Source: Acanthopleura granulata (lineage: Eukaryota > Mollusca > Polyplacophora > Chitonida > Chitonidae). From it: a DNA stretch of 64,000 bases. The stretch covers positions 31,167,663 through 31,231,662 of the forward strand of contig JABBOT010000003.1 in assembly GCA_016165875.1 (NCBI GenBank). The letters are read 5' to 3'. Under the pieces are notes generated by a model. It was given only the letters and a program-made list of their open reading frames with translations. It did not search any database and was not told the origin of the DNA. A program made the position numbers and the translations under genes. Position 1 is the stretch's first letter. Every line of letters starts with the position of its first letter. Shown here piece by piece: positions 12,792 to 25,089 of the stretch.

Positions 12792-13050
12792 TGTAGGTTG
12801 GGTGCATTTTTACATTACACAGAGTAACATATGCATGCAAATACTTTCAATGATATGTCTATGACTGATTTTCGTTGGAAATTACCAGACATAAAGATAC
12901 CGTGTATAGAATGACTGTTGTATTTCACCACAAAGTATCCTTATATCCACAATGGAGAAGCTGCCTCATTTACAATTTATACCTCTGCCTTTATGCCCAC
13001 TTTGCCAATCAATACTTTTGTTTATAAGTTGTCTACAAATTTTTATAAAA

Positions 13051-13156
13051 TAACATATCAACTACTACGGCTTTGTCAATCACATATCAACCACTATGGC
13101 TTTATCAATAACATATCAACCACTATGGCTTTATCAATCACTATGGCTTTGTCAAT
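13051..13156 (+). repeat. Tandem repeat, 29-bp unit, 3.5 copies
   Basis: The unit begins ACATATCAACCACTATGGC and repeats at 13053, 13082 and 13111, with a partial unit at 13138. Differences between units are single bases. It lies inside a 100-codon plus-strand frame (12918-13220), which the repeat partly creates; I do not call that frame a gene. Confidence 0.85.
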
Positions 13157-13159
13157 GGC

Positions 13160-15170
13160 ATTATTGGTAAAACAATTTCTTTTACTGAAATTAATTATAG
13201 GCTTGGCGGATTATCGCTAAAATACGGGTACAAGTAATTCTTTCGCAGTGTGATTACGGGAATTGATGATAGGACATAGGTATATAGCTATTAAGGTTTG
13301 ATAATGTGATTACAAGTGATACATGTGATTCTGCTGTGTTAACCGCATCGGTGACTACTAAGGTATGAGAAGGCTGCTAACAGGCCTGTGAAATGGACAC
13401 AGCCTAGCCTGCGTATCAAGCAGTTGCTCAGCCGACCAGAGACGAACACACAGGCTGTCTATCATTGTCCACACGCTTTTATCAACCAGTCAGTCGGCAG
13501 CAAGTTTTCGTCACGCCGTTTCACGCTTTCACACGTAGCAAACCAGGCTGCCTGGTTTAAGAATACGCCATAAAAAGGGGCAGTAAATCAGAGGGTTTTA
13601 GATGTATAGTTGGTTTAGACAACTTTTTGGTGCATGTCTTGCTTACGACAAAAGCGCCATATAATTACATCCATGTGCATGGCCCTCACCCGCTTCCTGA
13701 GAAACCCAAGACGTCTCATTCATAACCATTAAACCTTGACCAATTTTACCACGTGTTAAAGCCCTGTTCTGTTTTGGTTGGGCTACCGCTAAACACCATA
13801 CACTTTATAAGATATACTGGATCGACTTCACCTTTGACGTGTTAAGATGTGAAATTTGATTTGAACGCTTATATTTGGATTCCAGGAGTTAACACAAGGG
13901 ATACCCATATCAAGTGCTGAATTAAGAAAAATGCATCATATGTAACTTTAATGTTCTCCCGGTACCTGAGTATCCGCTGAGACAGTGGGTTTTCTTCAAC
14001 CGTTTACAGCTGACCACCTTTTAGTACGGGAGCAAATAATTGAAAACGTCGCTAAATGTCAGCAAAATACAGGAAATAAAGTAGTAAATTTATACATACT
14101 TAGCGCTACGCATAGAAGGCACTTGTCACAATTGCTTTTTTTTCTTGTTACGATCTTCTGCCTGTATGATCAAGATTTGATCATAGCTTGAACCTGAATG
14201 ATAATTTCCTGAAGGCACATCTGTGATCACTTTTATAATGAAGGCTTAGTTGGCTTAAACTAAACTTTGTCTGAATACAAGAATGTCCAGTCACGACTTT
14301 GACCTTGAGCACTCGATTTCATACTTTCTTCTGGGAAAGAACAATTCTTATCGTTAAACAACAATCATCGTACTAAATCAATAAATCACACTTCTAGCCG
14401 GCATGTCGAGATCAAACTTCAAATTTAAGATTCGCAAAAACACACATCTATCAACAATATGTCATGATGTAAAGAGTAGTAATAAAATAGATAAAGAAAA
14501 ACAAATGATGTGACAAATACATACCTGCCATGTTAATAAACCTTAATTGATAGTTAAATGTAGCTTATAATAAAAGGAAAGAGACGCTATGTTTTGCTCA
14601 TTAGCAGTTGTTGTAGCCGTAAGGGATTGTATTACGATTCCGTCGCCATGCCTCCCTTGGTCGGCCACTGTCTGGCGCCTTATGGTGCACACAAGTATAG
14701 GCCCCTGTGGCAAAATACGTTTAACCCTTCACTAATTACTTTCTTCTGGTTTACTTGTTTCTTTGCTTGCTGTTTAGTGCTGTGTTCAACATTATTTCGG
14801 GTTGTTTACATTGCTTTCATCATTCAACTTTCTGCTAAATGTGATAACACAGCATTTTAAGTAATTCTGTCGGCTAGTGATATGTATCAGTTAACACCAA
14901 TGGGTGTTTTTACCTAATTCTGCTTAATCCATGGTGTTGGGGAAGTATAAGGTACTTCTATTTTAGAATAAAATCTTAACTGATGTAAACTGACGAGAGA
15001 CCAGACCACTGGGTATGTGTGACTATATTTGTCAACCATCACATTGTTGTCGCGGCTCTGGTTTTACTCCCCATGCAATACACTACTTTTCTTTAGAGCA
15101 CCACACCAAAGACAAAAGGCAGCATTATTCACAGTCTTAATATAATTATGCTATACTTAATTTATGATGT
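13160..15170. other. No gene seen
   Basis: Only short frames (61-88 codons), none with a motif. The 88-codon frame at 14594-14860 is rich in F, L and C, as expected from a T-rich strand. Confidence 0.5.
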
Positions 15171-15173
15171 ATG

Positions 15174-15338
15174 ATCATGCTGGCTTTCCGGCCATACGTG
15201 GGAAGGTTCGCCAGCAACCTGAGGATGGTCGGATGTTTCCCCCTGGCTCCGCCTGGTTTCCTCTCACGCGGTGCGCCGTCGTATAATTGAAATATTCTTG
15301 AGTTCGACGTAAAACTCCAGTCATATAAATAAATAAAT
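15174..15338 (+). mobile_element. SINE family A, 5'-truncated
   Basis: Starts in the body at CATGCTGGCTTTCCGGCC, then CATACGTGGGAAGGTTCGCC, GTTTCCCCCTGGCTCCGCC, a tail block GAAATATTCTTGAGTTCG and ATAAATAAATAAAT. The tRNA head is missing. Several single-base losses relative to 7505 and 22165 indicate moderate age. Confidence 0.92.
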
Positions 15339-16204
15339 ATAATGGATGGTTTTAGAAATCATTGGATATGGAGCTTCTTTTCCTTTTCTCCCAGTTCCAT
15401 TCTTAGACCATAGTATATGGTATAACATAGTATAGTATGTAAAAGTCAAGCTAGGCCGCGGTAGCATGGAATGAAGAAATGACCGAGTCCAGTAGACAAC
15501 ATGTTACTGCCCGCTTTACCCAAAGTAGTGGCACTGTGTAAACCACAGCTAAATTCGGCCAAATGTGAGTATATGTCGGTATTTTCGCGTTTGGATTACC
15601 TACATTTTTTCACATCGGCTTTGTCAACAATTTTTTGTTTTCGTTTTCCTTTTTTGTACTTAAACTCACGATTAAATGCAAATGGCGAAGTGACCTGACG
15701 GTAAGAGAAATGATGGGGGAAAGTTAACACGGATGTGGGTATAGGCTTTTGTTGTGTAGGCTAGTTTACATGTATGACTTATTCTTTACAGACTGAGGCA
15801 TGGTACAAGTTGAGAAAATTGGACATACTGTTTGTGTTCCCAACAAAAAGCACCGTCTGCTTCATGGGATTGCCACCGACAACTATGGAATGTGTCTGTG
15901 GTGGTCTTATTTAAGCAAATAAACATTAATCCATCAGGAGCGACACTTTAATTTCAATGTTCAGCAACATTGTGACTTGCACTACCTCTACGTTACATCT
16001 ACGCACTAATGACCGACTTTCAAGACACTGTCAACTAACAACAGCAGCTCAACTCTCTCGAGAGCCTCAAGAATAGACGCGAGAACAGAAAATAACGAAC
16101 TTTTAAATTAACTTTAGTGCAAGCTCAACATGATTTGTTCTCCCGCCATCCACCTAAAGTCTGGGAAAGTATGGGAGCCTCGGGTATAGCTGCATCAGAC
16201 TTTT

Positions 16205-16258
16205 GATTTATTCATTCATTTATTTATTTGACTGGTATTCAAGAATATTATCAGACTT
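16205..16258 (-). mobile_element. Short SINE family A tail fragment
   Basis: A TTTATTCATTCATTTATTTATTTGACTGG tail-type segment (given here only in part: ATTTATTTATTTGACTGG) leads straight into TATTCAAGAATATTATC. The intervening TGTTTTACGCCG part has been deleted. Only about 55 bases remain. Confidence 0.65.
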
Positions 16259-16695
16259 TTGTCGTGGAGTGATGGTACACGCTGACCAATCAGTGGTAAG
16301 AAGTTATTACGCCGAGAGGTAACCAATCAAATACAGGACTGCGCGATTAAAATTTGTAGGGCTTAGCACGTGACTTCTCGTGACGTTTGTTTTTTACATG
16401 GGAAGAAACTGAAGAAGGAAGTCTGAAATATTAGAGTGGCATTTAGAGTGAAAGCAATATCTCGGGCAGATCGTAACTGAGGATGTACCTAAGGCCTTAT
16501 CACTTCAATCAGATTCTTATGTCAGCTAATAAATGTGTTGACAGGAACAAGATCTGTTATGGCATACATATGGCAGGCTTATCTGCAATAGATAGAAAGC
16601 GAGAAGATTAAGTATAGTGCAGTCAGTATTATCATGCAGGTTGAGTGGCACTTTTTATACTATTCCATTAACATTAAAGGAGGTCCTCATCAGTT

Positions 16696-16876
16696 CAGTT
16701 CGTTGGAATCGTTGTCCTTGGCCGCAGCACTTCGTCCTCGGCCCATCAGTTCGTCTGAATCGTTGTCCTCGGCCTCAGGAGTTCATCTGAATCGTTGTCC
16801 TTGGACTCACCAGTTCGTTTGAATCGTTGTCCTTAGCCTACCCAGTTCGTCTGAATCGTTGTCCTCGACCTTGCCC
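16696..16876 (+). repeat. Tandem repeat, 32-33-bp unit, about 5 copies
   Basis: The unit core is CAGTTCGTCTGAATCGTTGT followed by CCTCGGCCTC. Units begin near 16696, 16746, 16779, 16811 and 16843. A partial unit (CTTCGTCCTCGGCCCAT) sits between the first two. Unit lengths vary between 32 and 33, so no frame stays open across the array, which argues against coding. Confidence 0.85.
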
Positions 16877-17184
16877 TATGAGGTAACAGACTCGAATCCA
16901 GCTGTCGTTTTTTCAGTTGTGGCTCTAAGTCAGGTGACTTTCCAGGTACCGGGTAAAGGGTGGCAATTTGCTCTAGACACTTATTTCATTTATCTGAAAA
17001 CACTTTACTGAGGGTAGAAAACTGGAGAGTCAAGTTTCAATATTCCATGGATTTGCACACCGGTATATTGGTAGGTCAAGTTGCCTTCAGCGAAAGTTAC
17101 ACTGTGCAAATCACCACACGGGCGTCGCCGTGCGCATATGCATGATTACTAGGACTCTGCTAGCAGTGAAATGCGAAATCAACA

Positions 17185-17367
17185 AATTCGCTGCATGAAT
17201 ATTTATTTGATTGGTGTTTTACGTCGTATTCAAGAATATTTCACTTCTACAGCATTATTATGAGAGGAAACCCACGACCATCCTAAGGTTTGCTGACAGA
17301 TGCTGCTTCCCACGTATGGCCGGAGAGTAAGACAGCCTTTAACTCAGAGAGAATACGCTGCACGAAT
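17185..17367 (-). mobile_element. SINE family A with 16-bp target-site duplication
   Basis: The minus-strand element occupies about 17201-17351: ATTTATTTGATTGGTGTTTT, ACGTCGTATTCAAGAATATT, GAAACCCACGACCATCC and CCCACGTATGGCCGGAGAG. It is flanked by AATTCGCTGCATGAAT (17185-17200) and AATACGCTGCACGAAT (17352-17367), matching at 14 of 16 bases. The tRNA head is missing, so it is a 5'-truncated insertion. Confidence 0.9.
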
Positions 17368-18488
17368 AAATAGGAATAATAAATACATGTACATATTAGA
17401 ATTAGTGTCGTGTGAATGGTTGTCAGCGCATATCGAGTGATGTCATGTGTGGTGAGATGATTTAAGCATAACCCCGCATAATTTGTTCAAGAATTTTGAC
17501 TGTTTAAAATATGTCTTGTCTTGCTATATTCATATGGCGTTCAACGGCATTGTCACAAAAGGCTCACAAAAATGATCATCCACGAAGACATTACCGTGAT
17601 GTCCATGAGAGTCGTAATGCAGCAGTATGTATATGTCGCATCCACTGAATGTTATTTGGGATACGCCATTCCTAAAATGAAAATAGCAGGCAACAACCCA
17701 GCCCACCATATGGAGATATCAGTTCTACGAACAACCAGCGGGTCGTCAGGAAAAACCGAGCTGTAACGACACAAGATGGCTTATGTGGATTAGGAAGCCG
17801 AACAAAAAATACTAACGAATCTCTTTACAATTACAGACACTAATGAGCATCCGTGAAAGAAACTTCAGTCGAGGAAGGGCTGTTACTGTGACCTAATACA
17901 TATACACACAAATTCTTCACGGAGTCTAAATTAACGAAACGTAAATCCCTGCTTTCTTTCCGTCTGTTATGTAGTCGACTGCGTTTCGACTGCTGCGTTT
18001 TCAAGCAGTTCTATTTCAGGCATGCTTGTTTTTTCTGAACACTTTCCCCCTTTAGTTGTGATGGAAACGTTTTCGACAAGAAGTATCTTTGACCTAATTT
18101 ATCAGACCCCGTAACATTTGAGCTGTGTTAGCTTTTCGATTTGGTTACAGGCCACGATATGGCTGAAGTATTGCGGCTTACTTATGCAATCAAGGATTTC
18201 TAGCTAATTCTAGCTGAATAGCTTGGCATAATATATCAACCTGAAAGAAATATACTTTGATGATCCAATTACTAAGTTAATCGAAATGTTGATGTGGTAA
18301 AATTTGAATGGCATTTCTTCAGAGTTACTTTGTTTATCTGTTAGCAACTACACGACCTGCTATATGGTTAAATATAAAAATTACGAATAGTTATTTCATG
18401 AACGCATATAACACACCAACTACTGAGTGCCGTTTGGCGTTTGGGCTGATGTAGCTGAAAGATAATACATGTCATAACCAAAGAAACG

Positions 18489-18573
18489 TTTATTTATTTA
18501 TTTATTTATTTATTTATTACACTGGTTTATAACGCTGTACAAAGTCAACGAAAGTTTTCACTTACATGCGACT
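18489..18573 (-). mobile_element. Degraded SINE family A tail with expanded TTTA run
   Basis: A run of seven TTTA units (18490-18520) leads into CACTGGTTTATAACGCTGTAC and TTTTCACTTACATGCGAC, recognisable as the family A tail block read backwards. The long TTTA run is probably an expanded SINE tail. Confidence 0.7.
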
Positions 18574-18574
18574 T

Positions 18575-21500
18575 CAGAAGGCAAGGATCTACCAACTGCA
18601 GCAAGCAAGCCATTTAACCGTTTCTAGAAACGTATTGGGTTAGGAAATCAGATTACTTAGAGTGAATTATGTGAAAGAAAGAGTTACGCGTTTACAAATA
18701 AAACGGCGTTTAAGGACGAAAGGAAAATATAAAACAGAGTTAGCAGAGCTTGAATCTATAGGATGACTACGCCATAAGTTAGAGGCTGCTACAAGAAAAT
18801 CAGAGCAAGGAACTACATTCAACAAACCCTGAAGAACCTTAGGTCTCTGGAGACAAGCGCCTTTAATGTAAGTCATCCGTGCATGTCTCCTATCTGAGAC
18901 GTCGATAAACAGAGGAAGTGAATGAACACTGGCCAAGCTTGAGGAACAGAAAAGACAAAAAACAATATCCTTTTAACTCAGAAATCGTGTCTGCAGAACA
19001 AAGTGAGAGATTGAAAACGCGCATGCGTTGATAAGGAGATGCTAATGCCTCATTAAGCTGAGGCAGTCCTTTTGGTGAGGGTAGCTCCAGTCCGGGGTAC
19101 GTAAGGGCATGTTTGCCATTTTCTCTTTGAGATCCGCTTCATACCGCTAAGGAACCCAATGAGACGCTTAGAAGTTGGCCTGACGGCATACATCCGCCTT
19201 CAAGGCTTCAAAGATTTTTCTTCTTTACAGCTCCTTACCGTTACTGGAGTGTACTCCAAGTACTGGCGCATTTTGTCTGCGATCGATTATCACTCATGCT
19301 ATTTTACATTCAACACCACAGATTTAATTATGTGTTATTTCATTCATGCAATGGCATTATTAAGCCTCATTAACGCTGGTTAATGCATTTATCCATTTCC
19401 TTTTCGCCGCTGAATTTACAGGCTTTTAGCGTGCTAATCCGATTTATTTGATCTTGTTAAGCTCAAACATGCTCCGCTCAGCAAAGAGGGATATTTGCAA
19501 GAGGAAAAAAAAGCACAGTTTATTTTCCTTTGACAGAAGCAAAGAAATCTGCTTACGGACGTCTTACAAAGTCGGCTTTGGATTTAGATAAGCAGTCTTC
19601 TATGAAACCTCACTGGTACGCACGCATGGATTTGAATCTCTAAAACTATTCATGCTTTGCTTTGTTACTCGCACATTTGATGTTCTTTCATTTCGTTGCG
19701 TCTGTTTTCCTTCTGGAGATACAGTTACCCGTATATAATAAGCTTACTAAAAGTCTGTAAACATAGAGTCCTAATTCACAAACATAAGAGCCAAGTTAAA
19801 TTGTGCACACTGTTAATTTGTTAGAAAAAAGATAGCATGTTTGAACACTGAATAAGACTACACCTCTCTTGTAAGTAATTATGGAGGGAGTGTCCAGAAT
19901 CTCTGGGACTCACAACTGTGCCTACGTTGGCTTACCTTGGGGCCACATGCCGTTGAATATGGCCGCCATGTTGGAATAATGAACAGTGTATACAATCAGA
20001 ACGAAAATGAGGTACATCTTTTCAGTTACGACTGAAAAAAGTTATACTGATTTAATTCATCCGCTCGGAAGATTTCTTGCGTGTCGAGAAGCCTCTAGAT
20101 TTTATACATAGCAAAACCTCACTTAAATTGCTCTTAGCTTTTTAGATACAAAACAACTACTCATGATCATTTGGCTCGTATATTTGAAATTCTAAGTTTG
20201 AAAGAACACATACTGAAAATTACAAATGACTAACAAACCCACTATGTACCCGATTGACTTAAACATTTCCATGAAGGCTTAGTAACCAATCTTCCTGAAA
20301 TATTGAAAACACTAATGTCACTTGGACGTATGGCGAACTGCATTTATCAAAGAAATTGTACTTGTACACATTAACATTAGGCATTTAGAGACAAATGAAG
20401 GTTCTTGCTCAAACGATTATGTTTTGAACCAGATAAAGACAATTGTGTGGTTAACTGGGTCTCCAGTTGCAATTGCTCGCTAACTGCCTGGCGTCTGGAC
20501 ACTCCCTCCATAACACAGATCTTACTGAGGAAAACAGCGAAGCCAAGACCGATGGCGGAATCTCAGCTTTTGTCCCTTGCAGTTTTCTACACAAAGCATT
20601 GTCTACATGTTATTTAAATGCCTTGGGTAAGTCTATGGTAAACAGCACTGGGATAAGCCCTCGATTATTCGCCAATGTTCCGTCCTCTGTATCCTAATGG
20701 CCTGCCCATCGATTGCCACTAAATTGTGAGAGCCACGGAGGCGGTCTGACCTGGCATGGGATGACGAGTATTGAGCGAAAGGATTTGTTTCTCCATAGCT
20801 TCAGCATGGTTCCATTAACTACAAAATTATCTCCCTGTGGTGGTAAATTAAAAAGGATCTAGTACGCAGCTCTGTATCGAAGTTTTCTGAGGAAAGACAC
20901 GTTTGGGGGCTTTGTTTAGGTCCTCGGGCTGTAGACGCAGTGGCGAGCGGAAGCGAGCTCGTGTAAATATGGGGCATGAATGAGTTTGGTATGTCGAAAG
21001 AATCAGTGCAACAGTAAGCGAAAGTCACGTCAACACAACATGGACAACCGCGAGAATCCCAAACAGCTGCCAACGACTTAAGTCGAAGTAAAACATAATG
21101 TACAATTGCGACTAAGCATTTACGACATTAAAGGGATCGCCAATAGTGGCACTTCCAATAGAATAAAACTTTATACTTCCTGTACGCGGTTGTTCTCACT
21201 TTTACAAAAGACCTTTTAAAAAGCTTGCAGATGAGAGATATGTTGGATATCACCTCCCCTGTCAAAGGGATGCTAGGGTCATGCATCTTCAGTTCACCAG
21301 AGATTTGGCTTCAGACTACACGTAGCTAATTTTGGTCAGTGAATGGTCAATTACAGAATGCCAATAAAGCAACCAGGCAACAGAAGCATCCAATGTAATG
21401 TAGTCACCAACAGGGAGATTGTTTTCCTACTGTCAGAAGATGGAAACCATCAAATTACATGTGGACTATATTCGATTTTGTTTATCCTGATGTCGAGTGC

Positions 21501-21995
21501 TTTCCGTTTATACATCGGCTATACTGTCACACAAAACATCATGGCAGTAACGTAATGATATAGGTGTACAGCTAATATATCTACAATTGGTACAAAACAG
21601 GAGATGGGGACACTCGCAGTAGAGGCATGGAGGCATCATGTGAGTCACCCTCCGTTCGTTACATTTTACCATGCCGATGTCACGTTGGTCAAGTAAATTC
21701 CGGACATTTTTGAAAACGTCACCTTTACTGAAAGATACTTAACCCAAGAATATTCTACAACTTGGAAAATATAGGTCTTAAGACTTTCTTCAAAATGCTC
21801 TCAAAAGTGTGAGGCACATATTTTGAGGCTAGATAGTGGGTCGTATAATAGTGGTTAAACAGGCTGGCCGCTGGGCTACACCTGTTACTGTTAAACTGAT
21901 CATGGACAGGAGAATTTGTAAATCCGTCGGCGTTCTGTTTGACAATAAAGCCGTTGAAGAGCACAGGTGCTGTACTCTTTGGTATGCATAACTAA
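18575..21995. other. No gene seen
   Basis: Frames of 60-89 codons on both strands, none with a motif and several overlapping on opposite strands (20405-21073). I recognise no repeat here. Confidence 0.5.
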
Positions 21996-21996
21996 A

Positions 21997-22136
21997 GGCC
22001 ACCCGTGGGAAAGTTACTTGACAAAGGTTCGTGGTTTACCTAGGTCATCCTGGTTTCCTGCACCCATAACACTGACTGACATAATATAAGTGAAAAATCT
22101 TGAGCATGACGTGAAACAACAATGAAATAAATAAGT
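21997..22136 (+). mobile_element. Degraded SINE family A copy (upstream of a tandem pair)
   Basis: GGCCACCCGTGGGAAAGTTAC, GGTTCGTGGTTTACC, CCTGGTTTCCTGCACCCAT, AATATAAGTGAAAAATCTTG and AATGAAATAAATAA follow the family order with many changes. It ends about 30 bases before the next copy. The two differ too much to be a local duplication, so this is probably an independent, older insertion. Confidence 0.75.
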
Positions 22137-22164
22137 AATTAAGCATCAAACCTCAAAATGTATA

Positions 22165-22319
22165 CGCGGTACGTGGGAAGGTTAGCCAGTAACCTGCGGA
22201 TGGTCGTGCCTTTCCCCCGGGCTCTGCCCGGTTTCCTCCCACTATAATGCTGGCTTCTGTCGTATATGTGAAATATTCTTGAGTACGGCGTAAAACACCA
22301 ATGAAATAAATAATTAAAT
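22165..22319 (+). mobile_element. SINE family A, 5'-truncated, well preserved
   Basis: Starts at GCGGTACGTGGGAAGG and keeps the body almost unchanged (CCTTTCCCCCGGGCTCTGCC, GGTTTCCTCCCACTATAATG), then GTGAAATATTCTTGAGTACG and AATGAAATAAATAATTAAAT. The head is missing. It is immediately followed by a copy of repeat family E. Confidence 0.93.
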
Positions 22320-22334
22320 CATGTACATCCATTT

Positions 22335-22462
22335 ATTGTCCACTGTTTTGGGATCAAAGTGGATATTTAACGCTCCTGTTTGGGTACGTTTTCACCTGGA
22401 CGCTGCCAATTTGGCGTATATGACTTATGAATAGAGATTATACATGTCTATTACCAGGAGAG
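22335..22462 (+). repeat. Dispersed repeat family E, copy 1
   Basis: Aligns with 27158-27292 on the same strand: GTCCACT, GGGATCAAAG versus GGGATCAGAG, CACCTGGACGCT in both, and GATTATACATGTCTATTA versus GATTATACATTTCTATTA at matching distances. It has no coding potential. Which class of element it belongs to is unknown. Confidence 0.6.
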
Positions 22463-22464
22463 AG

Positions 22465-24795
22465 ATTAGCAGGAGAGACATTTATGAAACGACTAGCTGT
22501 CATTCACACGTTTGGCCTGCATCCATTGCCTGTGTCTTCGTATATCTGAGTTAACTAACAGAAAAGCATATCCCCGGTGGTACATGCACGAAGCCAAATG
22601 TATTGTATCCCTTTAAACTAATTTCCGGAATTGTACTTCTATTTAGACATCGTTATAATTCTATTCCATTTTATTGATCAACCTTCGCATACCACTCGGA
22701 AGTGACTTTTGCTTAGACATATAAAGGAATGTTCTTCGGGAACTGACGTTTAAAATGGAGGGTTAATGGAAAAAGAATGTTAAGTGACGATATACTTTAC
22801 GGTTGCGTGAAAACTTCAGCACATGTTGCACTGAATACTGCTATTTCAGCTGTATCTAATTTGACCATTGTATTTTCTTTCTAGCATTCTTCGCTTGGCA
22901 TTGGTGAAAATAAGACTCAACCGGTGTTCTTTGCATAGTCTTAGGTTCGTTGAAGATCGCTTGTATTTCACCATACAATGTGGCGAGCAAATCTGTACCT
23001 AGAGTATAAAACTATTCATGAGTAACTTACCATAGGTCGGTGGTTTACCTTTTCCACTCTTCCACCAATAAAATTTACCGCCATGACACAATTTTTTAAA
23101 ATAAGTCGTTACATTACAATCGAGTAAACGACAAGGGCAATTATTTCGGAAGTTATTATTGTAATCTATTCAGAATTTGTCATTTTTCTGTCACCAGATT
23201 GCCCACACGTAACCATCAGGGCACATTAAGTAGTTCTCTTCCACAAGACACACGTTTGATAAATTTTCCGCTGTTCCGCTGAGAGGAACAGTAAAAATCG
23301 AACAGAGGGAATCTGTAGTAGACCGAAGTGTCTGCCTTGTGAGTTCCCGATTTTCAGCTCTCTGCTCAGATAATCGTCATTCCACGTAGTTAGCTGTGCG
23401 GACTGTTGTGTTTTATCCAGAGAGACATGTGGCTTTACCGCATTTGTTAACGGTCTCTTGTCTCAGACTTGAACATTTCAAAAATGCTAGCAGGAAACAA
23501 AGCGAATATCCCTGGTCTTAAATGTGATTCGGCTGTGTAGGTGCGAAGGCGTCTGTATGCCGTCTTGAGGATTTGCACGTTTGTACCCAACTACTTGTAG
23601 AGACATCCTTCAAAGTCACCCACAATGGAAGAATACTTTTAACCCAAAATCAGCGGAATACGATTTTCCAACATCGGATGTCAGCCAGACATATGTGGAC
23701 GGCAATGCTTTCATTCTTGTTTTCTAATTTCCTCACATTCAGGATAAGCACGCGCCAAATGCAGCATTATATAAAGTATATGTAAAATTAATATGCATGT
23801 ATTTACCTATTAATAATAAGGAATATTGTTATTTTATGTCAGGAGATTAATACCGTCCAGCCGACCTCTTTATAGGCACATTGAAGAATTTAGACCATGA
23901 TAAAGTCGTTCGCACTCTGTTGTCCGTGCTAAGCTACTTTTTTCAAACACGCTGCTCGACTTCCATTTATTCGACAGTCTTGGTGTTAACAGCAATTTGC
24001 GCAGAAATCAATTTCTGTTAAAGTTGCCAAACGGTCTGTTCTTTCCCCTGTGCTTCAAACGTTCAAATCCCAAATGCCAATTTCTATTTCTTCTGTGCTG
24101 CTTCTATTTGCAGGCCTGTAAAACTGCAGTAGACGCTTTGTTCGTTTGTCTTTCAGAAGTCCCACGACAGCTAAGATTTGACTGGAATTTAAATTGCAAT
24201 CTTTGAAGTACTTCTGCTTTTGCACAGAGTAAATATTTCTGGAATCTCGAGGGAATCAGTCGTAAACATTTTTCTGATGGTATTTACTTTAAACCCGATC
24301 AATCTTGGCATACGCAGGAAATTCTCTTTTTGTTAGCGGGTTTTCTACATTCTAAATGTCGCTCCGCATGCGCTGTGTTTTATAGGAAGATTGAATGCAC
24401 ACACCTCGGATCATTTGCTTTAATAAATCCATTTGAAAATGGACTTCCTGTGCGCAAAACTTGAAATATGAATCTGGACAAACTGCAATGCAGTTACACG
24501 GAGCTGGCGAAGAACATATTGCAGTATTCGAAGAATTTGTATTCAGGTACTGCAAATAAAAAGTCTAGCACAGACAGATCCAACTGTTATGACAAGGCCT
24601 CTGCAAGGCAGGAAGAAACCAACGTGGAATCAGTTTCAGATATCGATGATAGGATTTGTTTTTTCGTTGTTTCAGCCTAGTTATTTTAACCAGAATGCTG
24701 TTCTTTCTTCAAAATATTTTAAAGTGGTTCATTTGAATATCGCAGATGGGAAAAGCTCCAATAGTTCAAAGATATCCATCCTCACACACATTGTC
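22465..24795. other. No gene seen
   Basis: Short frames only (67-76 codons). No repeat recognised. Confidence 0.5.
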
Positions 24796-24804
24796 TCTTT
24801 AGGG

Positions 24805-25085
24805 CCTCGATCGTTATGATGAATCAAGTCGAGTGAAAAAGTGCTTGAGTCAAAGTTGACGTAACTAAGTGACGAGATCGCTCATTGAATGACAGGAGAG
24901 AGAAACTCTACCGGTCAGAAACTGACAAACATTCATTTATCAGAGTGTTACCTTCAAGGAGCAGCTTAAAATATCGACTGAAGGTCTGAATTAGGTGATC
25001 TAATTTCCCACTCGAAGTGATCAATAGACAGCGCGGTAAAAAAACCCGTCCATGATTTCCAAGAGAACGTAAATATGCTGCTTTC
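24805..25085 (-). repeat. Dispersed repeat family B, copy 1
   Basis: Shares, in order, TTGACGTAACTAAGTGACG, CATTTATCAGAGTGTTACC, GTCTGAATTAGGTGATCTAA and CATGATTTCCAAGAGAACGT with copies at 31.4, 36.4 and 48.4 kb. Strand is assigned relative to the copy at 48.4 kb, called plus. The outer part CCTCGATCGTTATGATGAAT (24806-24825) also matches the 48.7 kb copy, so the element extends at least that far. No terminal repeats or coding region identified. Confidence 0.75.
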
Positions 25086-25089
25086 GACT

